15,649 nucleotides of DNA from Anaerolineales bacterium (lineage in GTDB: Bacteria; Chloroflexota; Anaerolineae; Anaerolineales; E44-bin32). The DNA is taken from assembly GCA_030668545.1 (NCBI GenBank), contig DAOUTT010000011.1:1-15649 (forward strand), in the 5' to 3' direction. The notes under the pieces are model-generated. The model saw only the letters and a list, made by a program, of their open reading frames with translations. It was not told where the DNA came from and did no database searches. Both the position numbers and the translations under genes were made by a program. Of the stretch, positions 1 through 7,258 are shown in pieces (within the stretch, counting starts at the first letter, position 1; each line of letters begins with the position of its first letter).

Positions 1-733
1 AGTGTCTGGGCGATGAATATCGGGTTGTACTATCGATGACCACAATTATTCGAATGCGTCGAGGCGTGGGTGTTTGAAACCTGCACACGCGATGATCTCC
101 CTGGAATCGCAGTCGCAGAGGATGTCACCCACAACCAGGTATCCTTCAGGATTGGCTTACCGCCCTTGGTCTTAGGTTATCGAACTAGAAAATATGTCCT
201 GCTTCAAGCATAAGCGCATGCAGCCAGCGACAAAAAGATCTTTTCCGACGGACACACGCTAAATATCTCTCTGGGTCCAGAACAGTGGACGTTTGCCGGC
301 ACGCGGGTGGAGGGCCGCCAATACCTGGCCCCCAGATTCCTTGTCTGGGACCAGGAGCTTGCATCCTTTGATCCTGTCGGGACGAGTCTTTCAAGAGTGG
401 GCAAGGCCACGCCCGGGGCCTTATCTACCAGCGATCACCCGCTAGAGTCCAAGGCACGAGAGAGGGAGAATAGGATCGTCCGAACTTCCCCGAAAGTCAC
501 AAGCGGACCATCCCGGACGATGCCCATTTAAGATCGCTGTCTGGCCAGAGGGTAATGATAGGCGACACTATTGCTGACGATCGACGGGGATCTTTTAGAA
601 GGTAGCGTGTGCAAACGTTAAAGGCAGATATGATCGCTGGTCTTCAAGGTATGGGGAGTTTCGCTGCCTCTGCGAAGGTGGCAGCGGAGGATTTCCGGGT
701 AAAGATTTAAAGTAGCTTATTCGTCCATCCCGA
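1..733. other. Gene-poor segment, possible decayed coding sequence
   Basis: No intact gene is recognisable here. The minus strand has three short open pieces in line with the upstream operon. One is 527-435, 30 codons starting ATG and containing VTFGEVRTILFSLSRALD. The second is an open stretch at about 410-204. The third is a 36-codon stretch ending in TAA at 48-46, which contains GYLVVGDILCDCDSREII and reads like real protein. They are separated by stops and lie in different frames, which would fit a frameshifted pseudogene. The plus strand has a 33-codon piece (609-710, GTG start) with a helix-like Ala-rich sequence. A 7-bp hairpin (CGCTGCC at 662-668 with GGCAGCG at 680-686) has no U-tract. 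I cannot name a function and coding status is unproven. Confidence 0.35.
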
Positions 734-2020
734 TTAATCTTCCTGGCGTTGGATATGTGCTCCTAGACTCTGTAGTTTCTCGTCAATTCGCTCGTAGCCA
801 CGGTCGATTTGGTTGATGTTCCTGATACGAGATGTCCCCTCTGCAGAGAGTGCTGCCAACGTGAGCGCAAGCCCGGCACGAATATCCGGACTTTCAAGCG
901 GCTCGCCGAAAAGCTTGCTGGGTCCTTGGACGATACAGCGGTGCGGATCACAAAGAATGATATTTGCTCCCATCGATACGAGTTTGTCAATGAAGAACAT
1001 CCGTGTCTCATACATCCAATCGTGGAAGAGCACAGTGCCATCACATTGAGTGGCGACAACGATGGCAATGCTCATAAGGTCGGTCGGGAATGCCGGCCAT
1101 GGCATCACGCTAATCTGAGGAATTTTCTCGCCGATATCGAACTCCACGTTCATCTTCTGATCGGCGGGGACGAAGATGTCATGTCCATCGATTTCCCAAT
1201 CGACGCCTAGCTTATTGAAAACGAGGCGCGCCATGGCTAAATATTCTGGGGCGGCACCTCGGACCGTGATCTCGCCGCCTGTTATTACAGCAGCGCCTAT
1301 CAAGCTCATAACTTCAAGGTAATCTGGACCGATTGTGTGCTCGCCCCCATGCAGCTTCTCCACGCCGGAGATTATTAAAGAGTTTGAGCCAATGTTTTCG
1401 ATATTCGCTCCCAATTGATTCAGGAAGATACAAAGCTCCTGAACATGGGGTTCGGAGGCAGCATTCAATATCATCGATTCACCCGGAGCGACAACGGCAG
1501 CCATGATCGCATTCTCTGTCGCGGTGACGCTGGCTTCGTCCAGGAGGATCTTTGTGCCCGACAATCCTTTGGGCGCGCGCATGGAGAATTCTTTTTCGCC
1601 ATACTTAACCTCGGCACCTAGACGTTTGAGAGCCATGAGGTGTGTGTCAACACGGCGGCGTCCGATGACATCACCGCCTGGCGGCGGCAAATTAACCCCT
1701 CCCTTTCGCCCCAGCATAGGTCCGGCAAGTAGTACCGAAGCGCGAATTTGCCTGGCCAAATCCGGGTCGAGATCACAATCTCGAATTTCATCAGCGTGCA
1801 CGCGCCAAGTGTGGGGTTTAAGGTCATCGATCTTCACGCCCATAGTCTCGAGCAGCTGCCTCATCACATGTACATCACCGATCTGTGGGACATTGTGCAA
1901 GATAACGGGTTCATCGGTGAGAAGACACGCGGCCAGCAACGGCAGTGCGGCGTTCTTGTTGCCAGAGGGTGTAACTTCCCCTTTAAGTGGATATCCACCT
2001 TCAATGAGAAATGCGGGCAT
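734..2020 (-). CDS. murA: UDP-N-acetylglucosamine 1-carboxyvinyltransferase (MurA), Asp-loop type
   Basis: MurA transfers enolpyruvate from PEP to UDP-GlcNAc, the first committed step of cytoplasmic peptidoglycan precursor synthesis. The 428 residues match the usual length of about 420. Family positions are visible: SGNKNAALPL with Lys22-Asn23, QIRASVLLAGPMLGR with Arg93, FPTD with Asp314, DIRAG with Arg381 and DRGYERIDEKL near the C-terminus with Arg411. The mobile-loop motif reads PPGGDVIGRRRVDTH, so residue 117 is Asp where most bacteria have the catalytic Cys (Cys115 in E. coli). The same Asp is known in Mycobacterium tuberculosis MurA and gives fosfomycin insensitivity. The ATG is preceded by AAAGGATG, inside the end of the SAM hydrolase gene, with only 3 bp between the genes. 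That supports co-transcription. The paralogue MurZ has the same fold, but identity as an EPSP-family MurA is secure. Confidence 0.96.
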   Translation of the reverse strand: MPAFLIEGGYPLKGEVTPSGNKNAALPLLAACLLTDEPVILHNVPQIGDVHVMRQLLETMGVKIDDLKPHTWRVHADEIRDCDLDPDLARQIRASVLLAGPMLGRKGGVNLPPPGGDVIGRRRVDTHLMALKRLGAEVKYGEKEFSMRAPKGLSGTKILLDEASVTATENAIMAAVVAPGESMILNAASEPHVQELCIFLNQLGANIENIGSNSLIISGVEKLHGGEHTIGPDYLEVMSLIGAAVITGGEITVRGAAPEYLAMARLVFNKLGVDWEIDGHDIFVPADQKMNVEFDIGEKIPQISVMPWPAFPTDLMSIAIVVATQCDGTVLFHDWMYETRMFFIDKLVSMGANIILCDPHRCIVQGPSKLFGEPLESPDIRAGLALTLAALSAEGTSRIRNINQIDRGYERIDEKLQSLGAHIQRQED

Positions 2021-2023
2021 GTT

Positions 2024-2863
2024 TCATCCTTTTAACTTGAAGATAATCTCGTCACCCGGGGCGAGGTTGAGCGTCTTCGCTGCGTCACCGCCATTAATCG
2101 CGATTTCGAGCAAGTTTGAACTCCCTATATAGGCCAGCGCCTCGCCCTTCGGGGCGTCGCCGAAAGTTCGACCCAATGGTACTACATTCCCTTGAGGGAG
2201 AAGCACCTCGTATTCTTGGGCGATGAGTGTGCGTACTGGGAACGATGGGATCCAGGGCTTGAAGGAAAGGTCATCGTCCGTATTGTCGAACCTGCCAATG
2301 CTTGTAATCAGGTTACCAAAAAGGTCGCTGTGCATGATCTCGCCTTGGATGGATCCCGCTCCCAAATCCTTCAGAAGCGGATCAGGTATGCGAACGAGCT
2401 CTTGAGTTATCGGACCGAAGTCCTCGAGCGGAATATTCTGTGCAAGATAGGCTGCTGCAGGGGCGAAGATGTCTCTCCCGTGAAATGTATGACTGATTGT
2501 TTGCAGCTGATAACGAGGTTTCACTAATTCCGCCGCCTTGTACTTAGCTGACGAATAGAGCAGGAAGCTGAAGAGACCGTTATCCGGACCGACGCAAACC
2601 AGGCCGGGCAGCTTAAGCGCAATCGCTCGCCTTCTGGTTCCGACACCGGGGTCAACGACCGCCAGGAGAATGGTTTCGGGTGGGAGGTAGGATCGCACAC
2701 GCCATGCTTCGAAGGCAGCCCGCTGGACATCGCCAGGGGGAATTGCGTGGGTCAGGTCGATGATGCGCGCATCCGGAGAGATGCCGGCGATAGCCGCCTT
2801 CATCATCCCCAGGTAGGTGTCATCCATGCCGAAGTCTGTGATGATCGCGATGTGCTTGGTCAA
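2024..2863 (-). CDS. SAM hydrolase (SAM hydroxide adenosyltransferase, DUF62 family)
   Basis: This family hydrolyses S-adenosylmethionine to adenosine and methionine and is related to the fluorinase/chlorinase enzymes. The 279 residues show an N-terminal ITDFGMDDTYLGMM (8-21), VVDPGVGTRRR (69-79), VGPDNGLFSF (91-100) and HTFHGRDIFAPAAA (125-138). The family's Asp/Arg/His set is present as Asp71, Arg78 (or a neighbouring Arg) and His128. The C-terminal small domain has DLFGNLITSI (180-189) and the IGSSNLLEIAINGG loop (246-259). The start is TTG, preceded by AAGGT at 7 nt; no in-frame ATG lies upstream, and the next one falls inside the conserved ITDFGM motif. It is the first gene of a two-gene operon with murA. 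The cellular role of these hydrolases is poorly understood; control of the SAM pool is the usual suggestion. No halogenase-specific feature stands out, so hydrolase is the safer call. Confidence 0.9.
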   Translation of the reverse strand: MTKHIAIITDFGMDDTYLGMMKAAIAGISPDARIIDLTHAIPPGDVQRAAFEAWRVRSYLPPETILLAVVDPGVGTRRRAIALKLPGLVCVGPDNGLFSFLLYSSAKYKAAELVKPRYQLQTISHTFHGRDIFAPAAAYLAQNIPLEDFGPITQELVRIPDPLLKDLGAGSIQGEIMHSDLFGNLITSIGRFDNTDDDLSFKPWIPSFPVRTLIAQEYEVLLPQGNVVPLGRTFGDAPKGEALAYIGSSNLLEIAINGGDAAKTLNLAPGDEIIFKLKG

Positions 2864-2883
2864 GATTCTTACCTTGTGAAGCG

Positions 2884-2912
2884 ATTCTAATGGATATAAA
2901 AAAGCAGGTCAA
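2884..2912 (-). promoter_or_regulatory. Sigma-70-type promoter for SAM hydrolase-murA operon
   Basis: On the minus strand, TTGACC (2912-2907) and TAGAAT (2889-2884) are separated by exactly 17 bp, close to consensus for a housekeeping promoter. Transcription would begin near 2877, leaving a leader of about 14 nt with the AAGGT ribosome-binding site before the TTG start at 2863. The element covers the most upstream possible start of the divergent membrane-protein gene, which argues for a later start there. Confidence 0.6.
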
Positions 2913-2991
2913 TCAAGCAGAATTTCACCTCGGGCAGGCACTGTTAAGCGGAAAAAGCGTGAATTGGAGAGCGGTGGAAAGTAAGGAAAAA

Positions 2992-4047
2992 ATGCCCGCT
3001 GTGGTAGAATCATATTTCGTGAATATACCTGATAATCAGGTCGAACCCAAGCCGATTAGCATACTATCAGCGTTGTTGACTGGGTTTGACAGAATAGCGG
3101 CTAAGCCGCTTTTAATCTTACCACCCGTGCTTTTGGATTTGTTCCTCTGGTTCGGTCCGCATCTGACGGTGACATCATTGCTTCACGCTGCCGCAGCCGG
3201 ACTGAGTATCCCGGCGGGCACTGATCCTGGCATGATGGAACAGCTGGCTTTCTTCCAGGAAACGCTGGATCTATTTAGTGAGAGGTACAACCTTCTTACG
3301 TCGTTCAGCACACTTCCTGGGGGGATGCCTTTCAATTTCCTGTTTGCCCTACTCACGAGCGTATCCGTGGGCATACCGAGTTTGGTGGCGGGTCGAATGC
3401 CTGTGCTTACACCACTAGGACTGGCATCACAGTTGGAGGTGCTCGACCCGATATTTGTCTTATTAATATGGTTCACTCTAGCGCTGGCCGGTATCGGCGC
3501 GGGTGCGATCTTTCATCGATGGGTGGCCAAGCAGACAGACCCGGAAGCTGAATTTGACCATTTATGGCGGGATTGGATGAAATTAGTGTTTCTGGCAATA
3601 GGAGGGTATCTGCTCACAGTAGTTGTCCTCACAACTGGTATGCTCGTTGCCGGGATCAATGGTCTAACTTATATCGCCCTGCCTGTTCTTTTCGTCACCG
3701 GAGTTTACTTAGCATTTACCCCCCATGGCATAATCCGCTATCGCCTGGGAATCTGGAGTGCGATTAAACAAAGTGTCCGCGTAGTGCGGTTTAATTTTTT
3801 TGGGTCCATTGGATACCTGCTTACTGCATTTCTCATCATGTGGGTATCTACCTATAAGGTCTGGTCTCTAGCGCAAGAAGACTCTTGGATATTCGCGTTG
3901 GCCATTATGGGCCACGCTTTTATCGCAACAATGTTAATCGCCGGAAGTTATGTGTTCTTTCAAGGGCGAAGGGATTGGCTCGAGTGGCAACTTGCACGGA
4001 TCATGAATGTGCTGAATCAGGAGAAAACCAAGCTTACAGAAGAATGA
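2992..4047 (+). CDS. Multi-pass integral membrane protein, function unknown
   Basis: I do not recognise a named family. From the ATG at 2992 the protein has 351 residues and about seven hydrophobic segments (roughly 40-56, 114-131, 151-174, 197-216, 224-242, 269-286 and 297-322). It ends in a charged, likely cytoplasmic tail with an amphipathic look. The first segment has the order GFDRIAAKPLLILPPVLLDL, an arginine-flanked helix typical of inner-membrane proteins. The start is uncertain. An in-frame ATG at 2890 would add 34 residues but lies on the divergent promoter, 26 bp from the opposite gene's start. ATG 2992 has AAGGA 4 nt upstream and is preferred. GTG 3019 is also possible, because an extended -10 (TGGTAGAAT, 3002-3010) lies just before it, which would make it leaderless. 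gyrB follows 80 bp downstream in the same direction. No catalytic motif is visible. Confidence 0.8.
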   Translation: MPAVVESYFVNIPDNQVEPKPISILSALLTGFDRIAAKPLLILPPVLLDLFLWFGPHLTVTSLLHAAAAGLSIPAGTDPGMMEQLAFFQETLDLFSERYNLLTSFSTLPGGMPFNFLFALLTSVSVGIPSLVAGRMPVLTPLGLASQLEVLDPIFVLLIWFTLALAGIGAGAIFHRWVAKQTDPEAEFDHLWRDWMKLVFLAIGGYLLTVVVLTTGMLVAGINGLTYIALPVLFVTGVYLAFTPHGIIRYRLGIWSAIKQSVRVVRFNFFGSIGYLLTAFLIMWVSTYKVWSLAQEDSWIFALAIMGHAFIATMLIAGSYVFFQGRRDWLEWQLARIMNVLNQEKTKLTEE

Positions 4048-4127
4048 GCAAAGTTTTTGTGCTTGGAGTGAGACGGTAAACCAACCCTGTTGATGATCAA
4101 TGGGGAATAGAGAGAGGAGAACGCAAC

Positions 4128-6056
4128 GTGGCCAAGCGGTCTCAAAAAAAAGTAAGCAGTTATGCAGCAAAAGATATCCAGGTCTTGGAGGGCTTAGAGG
4201 CTGTCCGTCGTCGACCGGGCATGTATGTTGGCGGTACGGATATAAAAGCGCTTCATCATCTGGTATATGAGGTTGTTGACAACTCAATTGACGAGGCGCT
4301 TGCTGGGGCCTGTGATCACATCGATATCGTGATCCATCCCGATTGCAGCGTATCTGTCGAGGATAATGGGCGCGGCATCCCTGTCGGTAAACATCCAGAG
4401 CAGAAAAAATCCGCCCTCGAAATCGTGATGACCATATTGCATGCCGGCGCCAAATTCGGCGGGGATGGCTACAAGGTCTCCGGTGGGCTGCACGGCGTTG
4501 GCGTCTCGGCTGTAAATGCGCTTTCTGAGTGGTGTGAAGTAGAGGTCAAGCGGGACGGTAAGGTCTACTTCCAGCGCTATGAACGAGGCGCTCCAATGGA
4601 CCCGGTTAAGGCTATCGGAAAAGTCCCAAAAAATGAGACAGGCACGAAAACCACTTTCATGTTTGATCGGACGATTTTCAAAGGGGACTTCGAGTATCGC
4701 TATGAGAGCCTCATTCAACGCTTCAGAGAGATGGCGTTTGTCACTCGGGGCGTTGCCATTCATCTGCTCGACGAGCGTGACGGCCGAGAGATGACATTCT
4801 TCTTCGAGGGCGGGATCAGCTCCTTCGTTGCATACCTTAATCACAATAGGGGAGTATTGCACCCCGTGGTTCACGTCGAGAAAGAAACGGCTGGGACTGG
4901 AATCGAGGTCGCACTTCAATATACAGATGCCTATGCTGAGTCAGTGTATTCCTTCGCCAATACGATTAACACCGTCGACGGCGGTACCCATCTAACGGGA
5001 CTCCGGGCAGCAATCACGAGAACGATCAACGATTATTCTCGCAAGAACAACTTGCTGAAAGATACGGACCCCAATTTTAGCGGCGATGATACACGCGAAG
5101 GGCTTACGGCGATTGTCAGCATCAAACATCGTGATCCCCAGTTTGAAAGTCAGACCAAGGTGAAGTTGATGAACGCGGAGGTCCAGACCCAGGTCCAGCA
5201 GGTGTTGGGTGAGGCTTTCAATGAGTTCCTGGAAGAAAATCCGAGAGCGGCGAAGGCGGTCGTGCAGAAATGCCTGACATCCGCAAGGGCGAGAGATGCC
5301 GCAAAGAAAGCGCGAGACCTGGTTATCCGTAAGAGTGTACTGGAGAGCATGACACTTCCGGGGAAGCTGGCGGATTGCTCAGAACGAGATCCGAATAAGT
5401 GTGAGCTCTATATCGTAGAGGGCAATTCAGCGGGTGGTACGGCAAAGCAGGGCCGGGATCGACATTTCCAGGCCATCTTACCCCTTCGGGGTAAGATTCT
5501 GAACACCGAGCGAGCCAGGTTGGATAAGATCCTCTCCAACAATGAAGTCAAAGCGATGATCTCCGCTTTGGGAACCAGCATTGGTGAAACTTTTAGCCTC
5601 GAGGGCTTGAGATATGGGCGGGTCATTATTATGACCGATGCAGATGTGGATGGCAGCCATATTCGTACGCTGCTTCTGACATTCTTCTTCCGCTATATGA
5701 ATCAACTGATTGAGGAAGGGCATCTCTTCATCGCCCAGCCACCTCTTTATCGTATTGGCTACAAGAAAAAGATCCATTACGCTTACACTGATGCAGAAAG
5801 GGATCAGATTTTCAAGGAGCTGGGTGTAGACGGAGATCGCGTTTCACTCTCACGTTACAAGGGCTTGGGCGAGATGAATCCGGAGCAGCTTTGGGATACG
5901 ACGATGGATCCCGCCAATCGGATCCTGCTCCAAGTTACGATCGAAGATGCGGCAGCGGCAGACCGGACGTTTGACATGCTTATGGGTGCCGCCGTGCCAC
6001 CGCGGCGCAGATTCATCCAAACACATGCGAAGGAAGTTCGCAATTTGGATGTTTGA
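4128..6056 (+). CDS. gyrB: DNA gyrase subunit B
   Basis: GyrB is the ATPase and TOPRIM subunit of gyrase, which introduces negative supercoils together with GyrA. The GTG start has AGAGGAG spaced about 8 nt upstream. The 642 residues fit the short GyrB form without the long enterobacterial insertion. The GHKL ATPase domain shows YEVVDNSIDEALAG (47-60, catalytic Glu48), EDNGRGIPVG (78-87) and GGLHGVGVSAVNALS (119-133). The transducer domain includes QTKVKLMN (342-349). The TOPRIM domain shows YIVEGNSAGGTAKQGRDR (428-445) and IMTDADVDGSHIRTLLLTFF (501-520). The C-terminus has SRYKGLGEMNPEQLW (575-589) and ends EVRNLDV, as in GyrB. Residue 433 is Asn where most GyrB have Asp. The related ParE is the alternative, but the end sequence and overall match favour GyrB. 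gyrA is not in the window. A strong terminator follows. Confidence 0.96.
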   Translation: MAKRSQKKVSSYAAKDIQVLEGLEAVRRRPGMYVGGTDIKALHHLVYEVVDNSIDEALAGACDHIDIVIHPDCSVSVEDNGRGIPVGKHPEQKKSALEIVMTILHAGAKFGGDGYKVSGGLHGVGVSAVNALSEWCEVEVKRDGKVYFQRYERGAPMDPVKAIGKVPKNETGTKTTFMFDRTIFKGDFEYRYESLIQRFREMAFVTRGVAIHLLDERDGREMTFFFEGGISSFVAYLNHNRGVLHPVVHVEKETAGTGIEVALQYTDAYAESVYSFANTINTVDGGTHLTGLRAAITRTINDYSRKNNLLKDTDPNFSGDDTREGLTAIVSIKHRDPQFESQTKVKLMNAEVQTQVQQVLGEAFNEFLEENPRAAKAVVQKCLTSARARDAAKKARDLVIRKSVLESMTLPGKLADCSERDPNKCELYIVEGNSAGGTAKQGRDRHFQAILPLRGKILNTERARLDKILSNNEVKAMISALGTSIGETFSLEGLRYGRVIIMTDADVDGSHIRTLLLTFFFRYMNQLIEEGHLFIAQPPLYRIGYKKKIHYAYTDAERDQIFKELGVDGDRVSLSRYKGLGEMNPEQLWDTTMDPANRILLQVTIEDAAAADRTFDMLMGAAVPPRRRFIQTHAKEVRNLDV

Positions 6057-6074
6057 GCCATTGAAGTCGATTTA

Positions 6075-6109
6075 AAAAGGGGCTCCGAAGGTATTATCGG
6101 AGCCCTTTT
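6075..6109. terminator. Bidirectional intrinsic terminator between gyrB and nfuA
   Basis: GGGCTCCGA (6080-6088) pairs perfectly with TCGGAGCCC (6097-6105) around the 8-nt loop AGGTATTA. The stem is extended by a G-U pair and A-U pairs. AAAA lies before and TTTT after the stem, so a U-tract follows the hairpin in both directions. It sits 18 bp after the gyrB stop and 36 bp after the convergent nfuA stop, as expected for a shared terminator. Confidence 0.9.
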
Positions 6110-6145
6110 GTGTTCTCGATGTTTTTAAGCGGAGTCGAGCAGTTG

Positions 6146-6739
6146 TCAGGAGAGCGCTGAATTCCCCTTCCCATCGTCATTGTAGAAAGGATCCTTACCT
6201 GAAGTATGGTCGGTTGTATCAATGACTTTTTTCACCTGAGGTAGGGCTTCTTGAATCGCAACTTCAACCCCATCCTTTAACGTCACATCGACAAGTCCAC
6301 AGCCCTGACAACCACCGCCAAAGGTGATATATGCGGTATCGTCCTTATAGTCGAGCAAGGCTACAAAACCTCCATGGGAGGCCAGGCCGGGATTGATCTT
6401 GGTGTCCAATAGCTCTTGAACTGCCTGCGCGTCCGCGTCTTTCCAAACAGGATTGGGGTTATCGATCAGAAAGCCTCGTTGGAAATCGTCTTCTTTATAA
6501 TCCAGCGTCGAGCCCGTAAAATTGGGTATGGTCTCAGGATCGATCAGGACTTTGAAGCCATCACATTTAACTGCTTCATCATCGGCAGATTGATCTTCCT
6601 CGGGCACAAACCTCACCGCGTATTGGAACCCTCCTGGCCCGCGGCCCACGATCTGTATCCGCAAAGACATTCCTGATTTGCTCTCATCCTGCAATAAATC
6701 CTTGATTGCCTTCTCGGCAGTTTCTGTAATCTTAATCAT
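6146..6739 (-). CDS. nfuA: NfuA-type Fe-S cluster carrier (degenerate A-type domain plus NifU domain)
   Basis: NfuA-type proteins carry a 4Fe-4S cluster and pass it to apo-enzymes. The 197 residues match E. coli NfuA (about 190). Residues 1-95 form an A-type (IscA/HesB-like) domain, with GPGGFQYAVRF at 34-44. It lacks the family's cluster cysteines: the only Cys is at 59, outside the motif positions. Residues 105-185 form the NifU C-terminal domain with ASHGGFVALLD (120-130) and GGGCQGCGLVDVTLKDGVE (141-159). Its CxxC (Cys144, Cys147) binds the bridging cluster at a dimer interface. VIDTTDHTSGKDPFY near the end matches the family tail. The start is ATG with AGGAGG spaced 5 nt. The gene stands alone, convergent with gyrB, with no isc or suf genes nearby. 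A degenerate A-domain is normal for NfuA, not decay. Confidence 0.93.
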   Translation of the reverse strand: MIKITETAEKAIKDLLQDESKSGMSLRIQIVGRGPGGFQYAVRFVPEEDQSADDEAVKCDGFKVLIDPETIPNFTGSTLDYKEDDFQRGFLIDNPNPVWKDADAQAVQELLDTKINPGLASHGGFVALLDYKDDTAYITFGGGCQGCGLVDVTLKDGVEVAIQEALPQVKKVIDTTDHTSGKDPFYNDDGKGNSALS

Positions 6740-6761
6740 GAAACCCTCCTAATGCCGGCGC

Positions 6762-6767
6762 ATTATA
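6762..6767 (-). promoter_or_regulatory. Candidate -10 element for nfuA
   Basis: A perfect TATAAT occurs on the minus strand, 22 bp before the nfuA start codon, with AGGAGG (6750-6745) between them. No convincing -35 hexamer is found 16-18 bp upstream, so the promoter may be weak or depend on an activator. Confidence 0.45.
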
Positions 6768-6820
6768 CCGTAAAGCATGGATACCTTTGGGAAAAAGGGA
6801 TGTTGGTTTTTGTGGAGTGA

Positions 6821-6865
6821 GGAAGCTCTGCTTCCGGTTGCAGGTGCAGCCTGCGCTTTGAGCGC
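6821..6865. repeat. Three adjacent short hairpins
   Basis: GGAAGC-TCT-GCTTCC (6821-6835), GCAGG-TGCAG-CCTGC (6840-6854) and GCGCT-TTG-AGCGC (6853-6865) follow each other almost without spacing. None is followed by a U-tract, so they are not simple terminators. The arrangement resembles small dispersed palindromic repeats (REP- or MITE-like). It lies upstream of nfuA and far upstream of the sigma-factor gene. Confidence 0.55.
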
Positions 6866-6919
6866 ATGAGTGAATGGATAGATCATTGCAGATGTGATGA
6901 TTTTTTTCTTCCCCCTATT

Positions 6920-6978
6920 GTCCCCCAATGCCCCCTCCGCTCTGCTTCGGGGATGCACGCGAGGGGACTGTGGGGGAC
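6920..6978. repeat. Long imperfect inverted repeat, C-rich/G-rich arms
   Basis: The arm at 6920-6937 matches the reverse complement of the arm at 6961-6978 at 15 of 18 positions, with a 23-nt loop. The arms consist of two C-runs facing two G-runs. ATGAGTG (6866-6872) and CACTCAT (7021-7027) form an outer pair around it, so the whole of 6821-7067 may fold as one nested structure. Confidence 0.55.
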
Positions 6979-7019
6979 TTATCATCCCGAGCTCGTCGAG
7001 GGACCACTCCCCTAGCGAA

Positions 7020-7067
7020 GCACTCATGGCTCCTACGGAGTGCTACGCGAAGCGCAGCGTGGAGCAC
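7020..7067. repeat. Two overlapping hairpins
   Basis: GCACTC (7020-7025) pairs with GAGTGC (7038-7043). Overlapping it, GTGCTACGC (7040-7048) pairs with GCGT-GG-AGCAC (7057-7067) apart from a 2-nt bulge, around the loop GAAGCGCA. The two stems are mutually exclusive because they share 7040-7043. Motifs such as CTACGCGAAGCGC recall dispersed palindromic repeats of other bacteria; that comparison is from memory. Confidence 0.5.
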
Positions 7068-7125
7068 ACCCCCCGGATCAAACATCAAGCTCTCAGCTTA
7101 AAACAACCATCCAAATTGTATAGAC

Positions 7126-7164
7126 CGGACACATGGGTTACAGGTGCTCGGACACATAGGTTAC
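7126..7164. repeat. Two 16-bp direct repeats, possible insertion-sequence end
   Basis: CGGACACATGGGTTAC (7126-7141) and CGGACACATAGGTTAC (7149-7164) differ at one base and are offset by 23 bp. Read on the minus strand (GTAACCYATGTGTCCG, followed by GTCTATACA) they resemble terminal sequences seen near IS481/IS3-type transposons, as I recall them. No transposase gene adjoins, so this would be a remnant or a solo end. Two regulator half-sites for the sigma-factor operon 145 bp downstream are the alternative. Confidence 0.45.
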
Positions 7165-7168
7165 GCTT

Positions 7169-7258
7169 TCAGTCAGCCACATTCTGCTTCATCAGGTCAA
7201 TCTTAGCAACGCTCATGGGTTGGCCATTGTGGTTGTTCCCGCTAAGGCTGCGGTTTTG
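7169..7258 (-). pseudogene. Short open fragment next to the direct repeats, possible transposon remnant
   Basis: A 29-codon open stretch on the minus strand ends in TGA 5 bp before the direct repeats. Its last 15 residues, from an ATG at 7216, read MSVAKIDLMKQNVAD. An in-frame TAA (7261-7259) closes it upstream. There is no ribosome-binding site and I do not recognise the family. Its position against the repeats suggests leftover transposon-associated coding sequence, but chance is not excluded. Confidence 0.25.

Noticed and set aside
574..600. GATCGACGGGGATC resembling the start of a tmRNA gene
   Set aside because: There is no tRNA-like 3' half, no tag-peptide frame, and murA follows within 140 bp on the other strand.
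662..686. Hairpin CGCTGCC/GGCAGCG as a murA terminator
   Set aside because: No U-tract follows on the minus strand. It may simply be part of the short Ala-rich reading frame.
809..2132. Long open frames on the plus strand opposite murA (133 and 209 codons)
   Set aside because: They are antisense to a clearly coding gene with all its motifs. Their translations show no family features, and they have no ribosome-binding site.
4284..4919. 211-codon open frame antisense to gyrB
   Set aside because: It lies wholly within the conserved GyrB ATPase region; its length comes from codon bias of gyrB.
6146..6739. Missing cysteines in the NfuA A-type domain as a sign of decay
   Set aside because: A degenerate A-type domain is normal for NfuA; the functional CxxC of the NifU domain is intact.
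6886..6908. ATCAT/ATGAT stem followed by a T-run as a terminator
   Set aside because: The stem has only 5 bp, is AU-rich with a 10-nt loop, and no plus-strand gene ends upstream of it.
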